Part shown: one piece after another, positions 1 to 9,384 of the stretch
How positions within the stretch are numbered: the stretch's first letter is position 1
Layout: every line of letters begins with the position of its first letter
Assembly (NCBI GenBank): GCA_035439505.1
Contig: DAORKJ010000002.1
Coordinates: 1 to 64,000 of the forward strand
Length of the DNA stretch: 64,000 nt
From: UBA7236 sp035439505
GTDB taxonomy: Bacteria; Bacteroidota; Bacteroidia; Chitinophagales; BACL12
Direction: 5' to 3'
Program-made: the position numbers and the translations under genes
Notes under the pieces: model-generated
Seen by the model: only the letters and a program-made list of their open reading frames with translations
Databases searched by the model: none
What the model was told of the DNA's origin: nothing

Positions 1-48
1 ATGATTGACCCCAACCAGGGCTCCGAATTAAATATTAATTCAAAATTC

Positions 49-252
49 GGCTGTTCCATTGGTACATCGGTACATTCGCACATTGGTACATTAATTGGTA
101 CATTAGCACATCAACACATCAGCACATTAATTGGCTGTTCCATCGGTACATTCCCACATTGGTACATTTTCCGGCTGTTCCATTGGTACATCGGTACATC
201 CCCACATTGGTACATTAATCAGCACATCAACAAATTAGCACATCAGCACATC
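49..252. repeat. Degenerate short-repeat array upstream of carA
   Basis: The segment is built from imperfect 8-10 base units of the forms GGTACATY and GCACATYA, many repeated in succession. A longer unit starting GGCTGTTCCAT occurs three times, at 49, 133 and 173, each followed by GGTACAT and CACATTGGTACATT variants. Spacing of the longer unit is 84 then 40 bases, so this is not a CRISPR array. A 98-codon frame is open from 1 to 297 but merely translates the repeat. I cannot name the repeat family. Confidence 0.75.
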
Positions 253-294
253 AAAATTCACATTCAAATATTCCTCTTTCCGCTCTCAACTCCG

Positions 295-302
295 TAACTT
301 TG
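295..302 (+). promoter_or_regulatory. Bacteroidota -7 box for carA
   Basis: TAACTTTG fits TAnnTTTG exactly. Only 7 bases separate its last base from the carA ATG at 310, so the transcript would have almost no leader. No clear TTTG lies at the -33 position. Confidence 0.5.
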
Positions 303-309
303 CTTTTTA

Positions 310-1407
310 ATGGAAAATTTCGAAAAAGTTCCGGCAGTTTTACTTCTTGCAGACGGAACCGCCTTTCATGGCTACAGTGCCGGTAAAATAGGCACTACCA
401 CAGGGGAATTATGCTTTAATACCGGTATGACGGGGTATCAGGAGATATTTACTGACCCGAGTTATTATGGTCAAATATTGGTGATGACCAATGCACATAT
501 TGGTAATTACGGCACCATGGCAGAGGAGGTTGAGTCTGACTCAATTAAGATTTCAGGCCTGGCTGTGAAGAATTTTACTAACCAGTTTTCACGTCGTAAA
601 ACAACGCAGACTATTCAGGATTATTTAATCGAAGAAAGTCTAGTGGGGATTTCAGATGTGGATACGCGTGCCATTGTTCGCCATATCAGAAGTAAAGGCG
701 CAATGAACTGTATAATTAGTAGTGAAACTACCGATATAGATGTATTAACAGCCAAACTCAATGAAGTGCCTGATATGAACGGGTTGGAGTTGGCTAGTCG
801 CGTTTCTACCACTACACCTTATTATATAGGTAACAGCGATGCTGAGAAAAAAGTAATTGTGTACGATTTCGGGGTTAAAAAAAGTATCCTCGAAAATATT
901 GCCATTCGCGGATGTTATTTGAAAGTTGTACCGGCTAAAACTAAATTTGAAGACACTTTAGATTTTAAAGCTGACGGTTATTTTATTTCGAATGGTCCCG
1001 GCGACCCTGCAAGTACGGGTTATGCTGTTGATACTGTAAAACAAATTTTGCTGAACGACAAGCCTTTATTTGGTATTTGTTTAGGGCAACAATTATTGGG
1101 TTTGGCAAATGGTGTCACTACATATAAAATGCATCACGGACATAGAGGTTGTAATCATCCGGTTAAAAATTTAATTACCGGTTTAAGTGAAATCACCACC
1201 CAAAATCACGGATTTAGTATTAAAGAAGAAGATATGCGTGCATCTAAAAATATGGAAATAACGCATATTAATTTAAATGACAATACCATCGAAGGATTTA
1301 GATTAACCGATAAAAAAGCATTCAGTGTGCAATATCATCCAGAAGCAACACCGGGTCCACATGATGCCAGATATTTATTCGATGAATTTATAAAATTAAT
1401 GCATTAA
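310..1407 (+). CDS. carA: Carbamoyl-phosphate synthase small (glutaminase) subunit
   Basis: CarA hydrolyses glutamine and channels ammonia to CarB to make carbamoyl phosphate for pyrimidine and arginine synthesis in the cytoplasm. The 365-residue length is normal for the family. The N-terminal CarA domain (about 1-150) is followed by a class I glutamine amidotransferase domain with the motif NGPGDP, the nucleophile in FGICLGQQ (Cys257) and the catalytic His343-Pro-Glu345 in YHPEATPGPHD, so the triad is complete. The ATG at 310 is the first start after the -7 box. carB is not adjacent; eno follows after 45 bases on the same strand. The assignment is secure. Confidence 0.97.
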   Translation: MENFEKVPAVLLLADGTAFHGYSAGKIGTTTGELCFNTGMTGYQEIFTDPSYYGQILVMTNAHIGNYGTMAEEVESDSIKISGLAVKNFTNQFSRRKTTQTIQDYLIEESLVGISDVDTRAIVRHIRSKGAMNCIISSETTDIDVLTAKLNEVPDMNGLELASRVSTTTPYYIGNSDAEKKVIVYDFGVKKSILENIAIRGCYLKVVPAKTKFEDTLDFKADGYFISNGPGDPASTGYAVDTVKQILLNDKPLFGICLGQQLLGLANGVTTYKMHHGHRGCNHPVKNLITGLSEITTQNHGFSIKEEDMRASKNMEITHINLNDNTIEGFRLTDKKAFSVQYHPEATPGPHDARYLFDEFIKLMH

Positions 1408-1452
1408 CAATAAACACTTTCACATTTAATTTATCACTCATAACTTATATCT

Positions 1453-2736
1453 ATGTCCCACATTATTAATATTTATGCCAGACAAATTTTAGATTCAAGA
1501 GGTAATCCAACTGTTGAAGCAGAAGTTACTACAGAGTTCGGTGCTATTGGACGCGCTGCTGTTCCTTCAGGTGCAAGTACAGGTGTTCACGAAGCTGCTG
1601 AACTGCGCGATGAAGACCCTGATGTGTATTTAGGAAAAGGTGTATTAAAAGCAGTTGAAAATGTAAACGAAATAATCGCTACAGAATTAGAAGGTATGAA
1701 TGTATATGACCAAAATCATATCGATACCCTGATGATGGAACTGGATGGTACACCAAATAAATCTAAATTAGGAGCGAATGCTATTCTTGCTGTTTCTTTG
1801 GCATGTGCTAAAGCAGCTGCAATTGAATTAAATGTTCCTTTATATCGCTATGTTGGTGGTGTTAATGCAAACACACTTCCTGTGCCATTAATGAATATTT
1901 TAAATGGTGGTGCACATGCGGATAATAAAATTGATTTCCAGGAATTTATGATTGCTCCGATTGGAGGTGATAATTTTTCTGATGCATTACGCATGGGTGT
2001 TGAAGTATTTCATCACCTGAAAAAAATATTAAAAAATAAAGGTTACTCTACCAATGTTGGCGATGAAGGTGGTTATGCACCAAATATTCAAACCAATGAG
2101 GAAGCTATTGAAATTGTATTAAAGGCAATTGAAAGCGCAGGATATATTCCGGGTGAAGATATAGTTATTGCCATGGATGCAGCGGTAAGTGAATTATACG
2201 ATACTGCTTCAGGTATGTACATTTTCAAAAAATCAGATGGCAGAAAATTAACATCTGCCGAAATGGTAGATTATTGGGCTAATTGGGCAAAAAAATATCC
2301 TATTGCTTCAATTGAAGATGGATGCGCTGAAGATGATTGGGCAGGTTGGAAAATGCTGACAGAAAAAATTGGCAGTAAAATCCAATTGGTTGGCGACGAT
2401 TTGTTTGTAACTAATGTAAAACGTTTAAATAAAGGGATTAAAGAAAATATTGCCAATTCTATTCTGGTTAAAGTAAATCAGATTGGTTCTTTAACCGAAA
2501 CTATCCAAGCTGTTGATATGGCGCACAGAGCAAAATATACATCAGTAATGAGCCATAGAAGTGGTGAAACAGAAGATACTACCATTGCAGATTTAGCCGT
2601 AGCATTAAACTGCGGACAAATTAAAACCGGTTCTGCTTCAAGAAGCGACAGGATTGCAAAATATAACCAGCTCATCCGTATTGAAGAGGAGTTAGGTGCT
2701 TCAGCGGTTTGGCCGGGCAACGTGTTCATGAAATAA
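1453..2736 (+). CDS. eno: Enolase
   Basis: Enolase converts 2-phosphoglycerate to phosphoenolpyruvate in glycolysis and gluconeogenesis. The 427 residues match bacterial enolases from end to end. Visible landmarks are the N-terminal substrate loop SGASTG, the GDEGGYAP segment with its catalytic Glu, the metal-binding IEDG segment, the catalytic lysine in LVKVNQIG (Lys340) and the enolase signature around SHRSGET. The ATG at 1453 gives the normal N-terminus. The gene is followed by a strong intrinsic terminator and then by a DivIC/FtsB-like gene, a neighbourhood seen in many bacteria. Confidence 0.98.
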   Translation: MSHIINIYARQILDSRGNPTVEAEVTTEFGAIGRAAVPSGASTGVHEAAELRDEDPDVYLGKGVLKAVENVNEIIATELEGMNVYDQNHIDTLMMELDGTPNKSKLGANAILAVSLACAKAAAIELNVPLYRYVGGVNANTLPVPLMNILNGGAHADNKIDFQEFMIAPIGGDNFSDALRMGVEVFHHLKKILKNKGYSTNVGDEGGYAPNIQTNEEAIEIVLKAIESAGYIPGEDIVIAMDAAVSELYDTASGMYIFKKSDGRKLTSAEMVDYWANWAKKYPIASIEDGCAEDDWAGWKMLTEKIGSKIQLVGDDLFVTNVKRLNKGIKENIANSILVKVNQIGSLTETIQAVDMAHRAKYTSVMSHRSGETEDTTIADLAVALNCGQIKTGSASRSDRIAKYNQLIRIEEELGASAVWPGNVFMK

Positions 2737-2757
2737 GCTGAAACGTTAAAATTTGTG

Positions 2758-2803
2758 CCGTGTGGACTGTTTTGTAAACTATCCACACGGTTTTTTCTTT
2801 TTT
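2758..2803 (+). terminator. Intrinsic terminator after eno
   Basis: CCGTGTGGA (2758-2766) pairs perfectly with TCCACACGG (2782-2790), and a T-rich tract of 13 bases interrupted by one C follows. It ends the eno transcript, so the next gene needs its own promoter. Confidence 0.9.
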
Positions 2804-2831
2804 AGACGTTACTGATTCATCAGGTGCACTG

Positions 2832-2839
2832 TATCTTTA
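2832..2839 (+). promoter_or_regulatory. -7 box for the DivIC/FtsB-like gene
   Basis: TATCTTTA differs from TAnnTTTG only in the last base. It lies between the eno terminator and the start codon at 2850, leaving a leader of roughly 6-10 bases. No convincing -33 element was seen. Confidence 0.45.
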
Positions 2840-2849
2840 CCAATATATC

Positions 2850-3173
2850 ATGGCAAAAAAATCAACATTCAGACAAAGATTAAAACAATGGACAGTGCCA
2901 TCCATGTTGCTCAATAAGTATGTATTTACCCTATTTGTTTTTGGCGTTTGGATGACATTTTTTGACCAGAACAATTTTATCAGACAATACAATAGAATAC
3001 ACGAGTTAAATACGGCAAAAGGTAAAATGTCGTACTACATAGAAGAAACACAATTAGCTAACGAACAATTAGTTAAACTCAAGTCAGACATGCAGGCATT
3101 GGAAAAATTTGCCCGTGAAGAATATTACATGAAAAAACCGAACGAAGATGTATTCGTTATTTTAGAGAAGTAA
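2850..3173 (+). CDS. Septum formation initiator (FtsB/DivIC-like) protein
   Basis: This is a 107-residue bitopic membrane protein. A short basic N-terminus precedes one membrane segment (about 24-42, starting YVFTLFVFG). A periplasmic coiled coil (about 48-90) follows, with a C-terminal motif ARE-EYYMKKPNEDVF like those of FtsB/DivIC proteins. Family members bridge FtsL and FtsQ in the divisome and help activate septal peptidoglycan synthesis. The position directly after eno supports the call. FtsB and DivIC cannot be told apart from sequence alone, so no symbol is given. Confidence 0.85.
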   Translation: MAKKSTFRQRLKQWTVPSMLLNKYVFTLFVFGVWMTFFDQNNFIRQYNRIHELNTAKGKMSYYIEETQLANEQLVKLKSDMQALEKFAREEYYMKKPNEDVFVILEK

Positions 3174-3175
3174 TA

Positions 3176-5281
3176 TTAATAGCCGCCGTTAAATTTTCGA
3201 ACAAACCATTCTATTCCCAACAAACCAAAAAGGACAAAACAAATCCATTTTAAATTAATGATGGATTGGGTTCTTACAATTTCACGCATCACCGGTTTGG
3301 CTGCTGCACTTTCATTGATGAGTGAAGTAAGTGTTTGCATGTTATCAGGATACACCATTTGACCACCGTTTTGTACAGCTAATTGATTAAGTAATTGATG
3401 GTCAGCTGTAGTATTAATTGTTTCTAATCGCAATGGTGATACACTAAATGCACCATTGTCTTTAAATTCTTTGCCGTTATACACCACTTTGCCTTCATAG
3501 GTGTAATTCCCTGCAGGGAAAAAACCTGCTCTTAAAACATAACTCTTATTATTTTTTGAAAATTGAAATGGAAAATCTTTTCCCGACTCATTTTTTATAG
3601 TAAGTGTGGCATCCGGTTCATTGATTAATTCATAACTATCGTTATACAATTCAGCATCAAGAATTACCGGTTCATTTTCATTTATTACCGTACGCGTTTG
3701 ATTTACTCTAAATTGTTTTTTGTCGTTTTTTGTAGAAAGATATTGAAGTGTTTTGCTAACCAATTCGTTGGTAGCAACCTGATTGTTATTCATTACATAA
3801 TCATACAAACGCCATTTCCAAAAATTCTCTGCACAAAAAACAGCCATTTTTGAACTACCTGCCAAGCTGTAAACAAGTAACGGATTTTTTGTATTTACTG
3901 CACCTATTTTTTGATTTAATAATACCTGTGAAGCCGGTGAAACGGTATATTGACCATATGGTGCATTTATAGCAGGTAATTTAGAAAACAAACTAATAGT
4001 GCTTGGCTCCAGATTAAATAAGTTAAAATTGTTTTGATAAATACCGGTTATTTCATTTGCCGATTGGCCTCCTGAACTAATAGATACTAATGGTTGTGCT
4101 TTGTTAAATGCACCTGTCGCTGTTTGACTGCCTGCAAAAAACCAGGTTGGAATTTGTTTATTCTTGATGTCGGCTAAAACTTGTGTAATATCATTTTTTG
4201 AAGATGGAAGCTGATGTAAAATAATGATATCGTAATCATTCACATTACCTTTTAATTCATTTGCTAACTGAAGGTCAATTTCATAATTGCGGTTCGACTC
4301 AATAGATTGACGTATAGCATTTAAATCTGGATGTGGTGCATTTGCTAATAATAAAACTTTTTGTCTGGCATCTAATACTTCGATAAATATATCCTGCATG
4401 TTATTTACCGTTGTATATTCTCCTTCAATAGATGTTAAACTCACTTGAAAATGTCTAATTCCGGGTGTATTGGCATCTACTTCCCATGTTAAACTGGTAT
4501 TGAAATTATTATCCTTGATTTCAAAAACCTGCTCGCCAATTGTTTTTGTTGAGCCGGATAACACTTCTATAATTTTTCCTTTAGAAGATTTGCCGTTACA
4601 AAATATAGCTTCTATATCGGCAGTTACAACAAACTTATCGTTCAAATAAACAATATTATTGTGTAACACGCGTGTAATTCGTAAATCTTTTTTAGGGGTT
4701 GTGTCTCCTAATGCAATAGTATAAAATGGAGCACCTAAATTATTTTTTACATATACAGGGTTGCTTCCGGTATTGTAAATTCCATCGCTGGCCAGAATTA
4801 CAGCACCAACATTTAAATTTTCATATAAATTATTTAAATCGCTAAGTGCCGAAGAAATGTCTGTTGATTTTTCTTTAAAATTTAAAGAATCGAATCCTTC
4901 CTGCATACTGCTGCCAAACGAATATGTTCTTACATCATACGTTTCGGAAAGTGATTCATATAAACTGTTTAATTTTTCGCGATAGCCAACACTGTCGCCA
5001 ACAGCTGATTGTATACTGGATGAATTATCCTGCATTATTACAACAACCGGTTTTTCGGTTTCATTGGTTTTTGATTTTAAATACGGATTTAATAACAAAA
5101 AAGCCAAAATAACCACTCCGGTAAAACGTAATACCGCCAATCCACGCAACCACCATTTATTACTGATTGCCTCTGCCATTTTTTTCTCGCGGTAGTACAT
5201 AGCAAAAGCATATATACCTCCGGCTAAAAAACACAGGAGCCAAAACCAGGATGGATAATCAGTAAATAATTGAACATTCAT
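3176..5281 (-). CDS. VWA-domain membrane protein
   Basis: Two N-terminal membrane segments (starting FWLLCFLAGG and LRFTGVVILA) precede a von Willebrand A-like domain with a metal site of DxSxS form (QDNSSS) and a later ILASDGIYNTGS segment. A long periplasmic part then ends in one C-terminal membrane helix starting WICFVLFG. Bacteroidota encode many such large VWA proteins of unknown role. The frame is open from a TTG at 5299, but I prefer the ATG at 5281, giving 701 codons and a normal first membrane helix. The gene converges with the DivIC-like gene with 2 bases between them. Confidence 0.8.
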   Translation of the reverse strand: MNVQLFTDYPSWFWLLCFLAGGIYAFAMYYREKKMAEAISNKWWLRGLAVLRFTGVVILAFLLLNPYLKSKTNETEKPVVVIMQDNSSSIQSAVGDSVGYREKLNSLYESLSETYDVRTYSFGSSMQEGFDSLNFKEKSTDISSALSDLNNLYENLNVGAVILASDGIYNTGSNPVYVKNNLGAPFYTIALGDTTPKKDLRITRVLHNNIVYLNDKFVVTADIEAIFCNGKSSKGKIIEVLSGSTKTIGEQVFEIKDNNFNTSLTWEVDANTPGIRHFQVSLTSIEGEYTTVNNMQDIFIEVLDARQKVLLLANAPHPDLNAIRQSIESNRNYEIDLQLANELKGNVNDYDIIILHQLPSSKNDITQVLADIKNKQIPTWFFAGSQTATGAFNKAQPLVSISSGGQSANEITGIYQNNFNLFNLEPSTISLFSKLPAINAPYGQYTVSPASQVLLNQKIGAVNTKNPLLVYSLAGSSKMAVFCAENFWKWRLYDYVMNNNQVATNELVSKTLQYLSTKNDKKQFRVNQTRTVINENEPVILDAELYNDSYELINEPDATLTIKNESGKDFPFQFSKNNKSYVLRAGFFPAGNYTYEGKVVYNGKEFKDNGAFSVSPLRLETINTTADHQLLNQLAVQNGGQMVYPDNMQTLTSLINESAAAKPVMREIVRTQSIINLKWICFVLFGLLGIEWFVRKFNGGY

Positions 5282-5411
5282 GCCGTTGCGAATATACAAT
5301 GACTAAACGAGTAAGCGGTAGTAAAACTGATTTAGGATAACAGTTAAATTTCGTTACCAAATACAAATGTGGGAACAGCTACTATTTGAATATGAGCAAG
5401 AAAAGTAAAAA

Positions 5412-6158
5412 TCAGGTATGTAACGCACCGCAAACACTCAATACTTGTCCGGTAACATAACTACTCATATCGCTGGCTAAAAACAATGCTACATCAGCTA
5501 CTTCACTTCCTTTTCCAAAACGACCCAGTGGTATAGATTTGAAATAAGATTGTTTTAATTCTTCAGGCAGTTCACCTGTCATATCTGTTTCAATAAAGCC
5601 CGGTGCAATAGCATTACAACGGATATTTCTGGAGCCTAATTCTTTTGCTATTGATTTAGTGAAACCAATAATCCCTGCTTTAGAAGCTGAATAATTAGCT
5701 TGACCACCTTGACCAATTAATCCTACAATAGACGAAACATTAATGATGCTGCCTTTGCGCGCCTTCATCATTGGCTTAATGGCAAATTTTGTCAGGTTGA
5801 AAACCGATTTTAAATTCACATCTATTACGGCATCCCAATCCTGTTCACTCATGCGCAACATCAAATTGTCTTTAGTAATACCGGCATTATTCACAACAAC
5901 ATCAAGTGCATTGAAATCAGCCATTACATCATTAATCAGCTGTTCAGCTTCTGCATAAACACCTGCATTACTTTTATACCCTTTGGCTTTAATACCAAAA
6001 CTATTCAGTTTTTCTTCCAGTGCTAATGCTTTTGCTTCGCTGCTTAAATAAGTGAAAGCAACATTAGCTCCTGCTTCAGCAAATTTGAGTGCAATAGCTT
6101 CGCCAATTCCTCTGGAAGCGCCTGTGATTAGGGCAGTTTTGTTTTCAAGTAATTTCAT
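5412..6158 (-). CDS. fabG: 3-oxoacyl-ACP reductase
   Basis: FabG reduces 3-oxoacyl-ACP with NADPH in type II fatty acid synthesis. The 248-residue protein has the Rossmann motif TGASRGIGEA, the NNAG motif, the active-site Ser in INVSSIVG, the YSASK catalytic pair and the APGFIETDMT segment typical of FabG rather than of general SDR enzymes. The extreme C-terminus ends CGALHT instead of the more familiar glycine-rich VDGGM ending. It lies 69 bases downstream of sucD on the same strand and may be cotranscribed with it. Confidence 0.93.
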   Translation of the reverse strand: MKLLENKTALITGASRGIGEAIALKFAEAGANVAFTYLSSEAKALALEEKLNSFGIKAKGYKSNAGVYAEAEQLINDVMADFNALDVVVNNAGITKDNLMLRMSEQDWDAVIDVNLKSVFNLTKFAIKPMMKARKGSIINVSSIVGLIGQGGQANYSASKAGIIGFTKSIAKELGSRNIRCNAIAPGFIETDMTGELPEELKQSYFKSIPLGRFGKGSEVADVALFLASDMSSYVTGQVLSVCGALHT

Positions 6159-6227
6159 GATGCGGTTATTTCAAATATGTAATACAATCACCCAAAGGAT
6201 GTTGTAAGGGTTTACTGTTTCAAAAAA

Positions 6228-7109
6228 TTAAACGAGCTGGCCTTTAATTGCCTTTGCCATCATTTCGCCTAAAATTGCTGGGCTGTCACATACATGGATT
6301 CCGCAATTGCGCATAATTTCCATTTTGGCAGCAGCAGTATCATCTTTACCACCAACAATAGCACCGGCGTGACCCATAGTGCGTCCTTTTGGTGCGGTTT
6401 GACCTGCAATGAAACCTACAACAGGTTTAGTACCATGAGCTTTAATCCAATTGGCAGCGTGTGCTTCCATAGTACCACCAATTTCACCGATAAGAATAAT
6501 ACCTTCGGTTTCATCGTCGGCCATTAATAATTGAACAGCATCTAATGTAGTTGTGCCTGGAACAGGGTCGCCACCAATACCGATACATGTGCTTTGACCC
6601 ATGCCGGCTTTAGTTACCTGGTCAACAGCTTCGTAAGTTAAAGTTCCTGAACGGGAAACAATACCAATATGACCTTTTTTATGAATAAAACCAGGCATAA
6701 TGCCCACTTTTGCTTCTTCCGGAGTTATGATACCCGGACAGTTTGGGCCTATTAAACGACAATCTTTATTGCTGATGTAAGATTTTACTTTAATCATATC
6801 CTGAACCGGAATTCCTTCGGTTATGGCTACAATTACCTTGATTCCGGCATCCGCAGCTTCCATAATGGCATCGGCCGCAAACGCAGGTGGAACAAATATA
6901 ATGGTAGTATTAGCGCCTTCTTTTTTTACAGCATCTTCAACCGTGTTAAACACCGGTCGGTCTAAATGCTTACTGCCACCTTTATCCGGTGTTACACCAC
7001 CAACAACGTTAGTGCCATAGGCAATCATTTGTTCTGCATGGAAGGTTCCTTCTTTTCCGGTAAATCCCTGTACGATTACTCTGGAATATTTTCCTACTAA
7101 TACGCTCAT
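6228..7109 (-). CDS. sucD: Succinyl-CoA ligase alpha subunit
   Basis: SucD carries the CoA-binding domain and the phosphohistidine of succinyl-CoA synthetase in the TCA cycle. The sequence shows the N-terminal FTGKEGTFHAEQ loop, the GPNCPGIITP motif, the GIGGDPVPG loop and the phosphorylated His in MGHAGAIVGG. The 293-residue length is normal. sucC is not adjacent. A TATCTTCG box (7114-7121, minus) ends 4 bases before the ATG, suggesting a leaderless or nearly leaderless transcript. Confidence 0.96.
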   Translation of the reverse strand: MSVLVGKYSRVIVQGFTGKEGTFHAEQMIAYGTNVVGGVTPDKGGSKHLDRPVFNTVEDAVKKEGANTTIIFVPPAFAADAIMEAADAGIKVIVAITEGIPVQDMIKVKSYISNKDCRLIGPNCPGIITPEEAKVGIMPGFIHKKGHIGIVSRSGTLTYEAVDQVTKAGMGQSTCIGIGGDPVPGTTTLDAVQLLMADDETEGIILIGEIGGTMEAHAANWIKAHGTKPVVGFIAGQTAPKGRTMGHAGAIVGGKDDTAAAKMEIMRNCGIHVCDSPAILGEMMAKAIKGQLV

Positions 7110-7113
7110 GGTG

Positions 7114-7121
7114 CGAAGATA
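7114..7121 (-). promoter_or_regulatory. -7 box for sucD
   Basis: On the minus strand TATCTTCG matches TAnnTTTG with one mismatch. Its G is only 4 bases from the sucD start codon, so transcription would begin at or next to the ATG. Confidence 0.4.
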
Positions 7122-7167
7122 AAATGAATTTGTTTATTATGGCACCAAAACTTAAATCACAAAGCAA

Positions 7168-8532
7168 TTATTCGATAAAAATTAATTCAGAATAAACAGT
7201 TTGGGCACTTTTTGCAGTTATGAAATAACAACCTGACGCCAACGACGATATTGGAAGGGCTGTTGAAGTATGAATAGTAGAAGTTAACACACAACGACCC
7301 TGGCTGTCGCTAATGGTGATTTCAGTAGCATTGGGATAAATTAAGTTGACTTGCAAATAATCTGCAGCCGGATTTGGATAAACCTCGAATAGTTTTATTG
7401 TTGTGTTTTCAACGGCATTAGCGGGGTTGGTATAGATGGCAAAATTTTCCATATCTAAACCTCCGGCTTTCGTAAAAGCGCCTGCTACCAGGAAACCATT
7501 TCCATATTCAATAATGGCTTCAATTTCACCTTCTACGCCACCTGCTAAGGTATCGATAGTTGTACCGTCAAAAGCTAAAATACTACCCGCATCGGTTGTT
7601 ACGCCATCTATAATTAACTGATCAAAACCACCTGTAATATATAATTTACCATCAATTGTTTTTAACGTATGCACAAATTCATGTAATGCAGTAACTGAAT
7701 AGGCAACTTCAAATCCAGGGTTTTCCCATGACACGCCATTCCATTTTGCAATGCGGCCAAGTGGTGTTGTTCCGCTCATAGTAAATTCGCCTCCGGCATA
7801 CAACTCGCCATCATAAACACATACTGCATATGCTGAATTATTAAATCCTTCGCCTAATGCATGCCATGTTGTTCCATCCCATCGGGCAATACCATTTACA
7901 ATTGTTCCGCCTGCTTTATTAAAATTACCACAAACAATTAAATCGTCATCAAAAGTGGTCATGTTGTGGGGGTATAAAATAGATGGCATACCGGGAATAA
8001 ATTCTGTGAGTCCTTCACCTAATGGTAACCAAGTTGTACCATCCCACTGCATTATGCCATTTACAACTATATCACCTGCTATATCAAAATCGCCGCAGGC
8101 TACAACTTTACCATCATATTCAATGATGTCGTAAATAGTTGCGTTTTTTGGAAAGCCCGGACCCGGATTATTTTGAAAAACACCGTTGCCAACTGTTGAC
8201 CACGTACTGCCATTGTATGTGTACACATAGTTTGAATCAGTGGTAAACTGATACAATGACGCATATAAAAGTCCATTAATGGAATCAATTGCATGGCCTT
8301 CCTGATTAAAAGAATTGTCTGTTGAATTCCAGTTGCTGCCATCCCAACTGGCGACAAACTCGGCATCGGCATCGCAAATAGTATGAAAAAAACCTGTGGA
8401 GTAAATACTGTTATTGTATCGTGCAAAATCTACAACAAATCCATCTGTATTACCGGTACAAAAATTGGTCCATTGGGCATTGATTTGGGTACATCCAAAT
8501 ATGAATAAAAATAGCAGTAAATGTATTTTCAT
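7168..8532 (-). CDS. Secreted repeat protein with T9SS sorting domain
   Basis: The 454-residue protein starts with a signal peptide (MKIHLLLFLFIFGCTQINA). About seven repeats of roughly 45-60 residues follow, with cores such as WDGTTWLPLGEG and WDGTTWHALGEG, resembling Kelch/Rax2-like beta-propeller blades. The C-terminal 75 residues form a type A T9SS sorting domain (VYPNPAADYLQV, SDSQGR, GCYFI). It is therefore probably exported and cell-surface bound or released. Its ligand is unknown. It lies downstream of mlaF on the same strand with a 75-base gap and need not be functionally linked. Confidence 0.85.
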   Translation of the reverse strand: MKIHLLLFLFIFGCTQINAQWTNFCTGNTDGFVVDFARYNNSIYSTGFFHTICDADAEFVASWDGSNWNSTDNSFNQEGHAIDSINGLLYASLYQFTTDSNYVYTYNGSTWSTVGNGVFQNNPGPGFPKNATIYDIIEYDGKVVACGDFDIAGDIVVNGIMQWDGTTWLPLGEGLTEFIPGMPSILYPHNMTTFDDDLIVCGNFNKAGGTIVNGIARWDGTTWHALGEGFNNSAYAVCVYDGELYAGGEFTMSGTTPLGRIAKWNGVSWENPGFEVAYSVTALHEFVHTLKTIDGKLYITGGFDQLIIDGVTTDAGSILAFDGTTIDTLAGGVEGEIEAIIEYGNGFLVAGAFTKAGGLDMENFAIYTNPANAVENTTIKLFEVYPNPAADYLQVNLIYPNATEITISDSQGRCVLTSTIHTSTALPISSLASGCYFITAKSAQTVYSELIFIE

Positions 8533-8607
8533 ATCTCAATTTTAGGGTAATATTAATTAAAGCTACAAAAAATGGTGTAACGATAATGTCAGAATATTAA
8601 GCTGGAT

Positions 8608-9384
8608 TTATTTACTTCTGGCAATTTTTTCCTTCAATGCATCTCGTGCATCTTTCAGAAAGTCAGATGCAAATATGAAGGAGTTCAGATTTTCGTCAGT
8701 TACATCTAATATTTGTGATTTATCACCTTCCCAATCTTTTACTCCCTTGTAAAGGAATATAATTTTTTCACCAATTTCCATCACACTATTCATGTCGTGT
8801 GTGTTAATGATAGTAGTCATATTAAACTCACGTGTAATTTCAATAATTAAATCGTCGATTACAATTGATGTACGTGGGTCTAATCCTGAGTTGGGTTCAT
8901 CGCAAAATAAATATTTAGGGTTGAGCACAATTGCACGAGCAATACCAACACGTTTTTTCATACCACCTGATATTTCGCCCGGGAATTTTTTATTTGCTCC
9001 GGCAAGATTTACTCTTTCGAGACAAAAATTTACGCGGTCTAATTTTTCCTTTTTAGTGGCATTGCTAAACATGTTTAATGGCAACATCACATTTTCTTCC
9101 ACAGTCATGGAATCGAATAATGCCGAGCCTTGAAATAACATGCCGATTTCACGGCGGAGATTTTTTTGATCGTTGCGGCTGAGTGCAAAAAAGTCGCGCC
9201 CGTTAAAATGAACTTTACCTGAATCAGGTGTCATTAAACCGGTCATTATTTTCATTAAAACTGTTTTGCCCGAGCCGCTGATACCAATTACTAAATTAGT
9301 TTTGCCTGCTTCAAATACAGTTGAAACATCGGTTAATACACGCTGTTCGCCAAACGATTTTGTGATATTGGATATTTCAATCAT
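8608..9384 (-). CDS. mlaF: MlaF-like ABC transporter ATPase
   Basis: This 258-residue ATPase has a Walker A motif (GISGSGKT), a Q-loop (LFQGSALFDSMTV), an ABC signature ISGGMKKRVGIARA in which the usual Gln is replaced by Met-Lys-Lys as in MlaF/Ttg2A proteins, and a Walker B ending CDEPNSGLDP. MlaF powers phospholipid movement between outer and inner membranes with MlaE. The gene overlaps mlaE by 4 bases, implying translational coupling. No mlaD gene is adjacent, so the substrate-binding MCE protein must be elsewhere. Confidence 0.88.
   Translation of the reverse strand: MIEISNITKSFGEQRVLTDVSTVFEAGKTNLVIGISGSGKTVLMKIMTGLMTPDSGKVHFNGRDFFALSRNDQKNLRREIGMLFQGSALFDSMTVEENVMLPLNMFSNATKKEKLDRVNFCLERVNLAGANKKFPGEISGGMKKRVGIARAIVLNPKYLFCDEPNSGLDPRTSIVIDDLIIEITREFNMTTIINTHDMNSVMEIGEKIIFLYKGVKDWEGDKSQILDVTDENLNSFIFASDFLKDARDALKEKIARSK

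Noticed and set aside
49..252. CRISPR array.
   Set aside because: The repeats vary in length and sequence, lie next to one another without unique spacers of constant size, and no cas genes are near.
1..297. 98-codon open frame at the left end.
   Set aside because: It translates the repeat array, has no promoter or ribosome site that I can see, and its product is a low-complexity string of the repeat.
8100..8426. A 108-codon frame on the minus strand.
   Set aside because: It is a shadow of the T9SS repeat protein in another frame.
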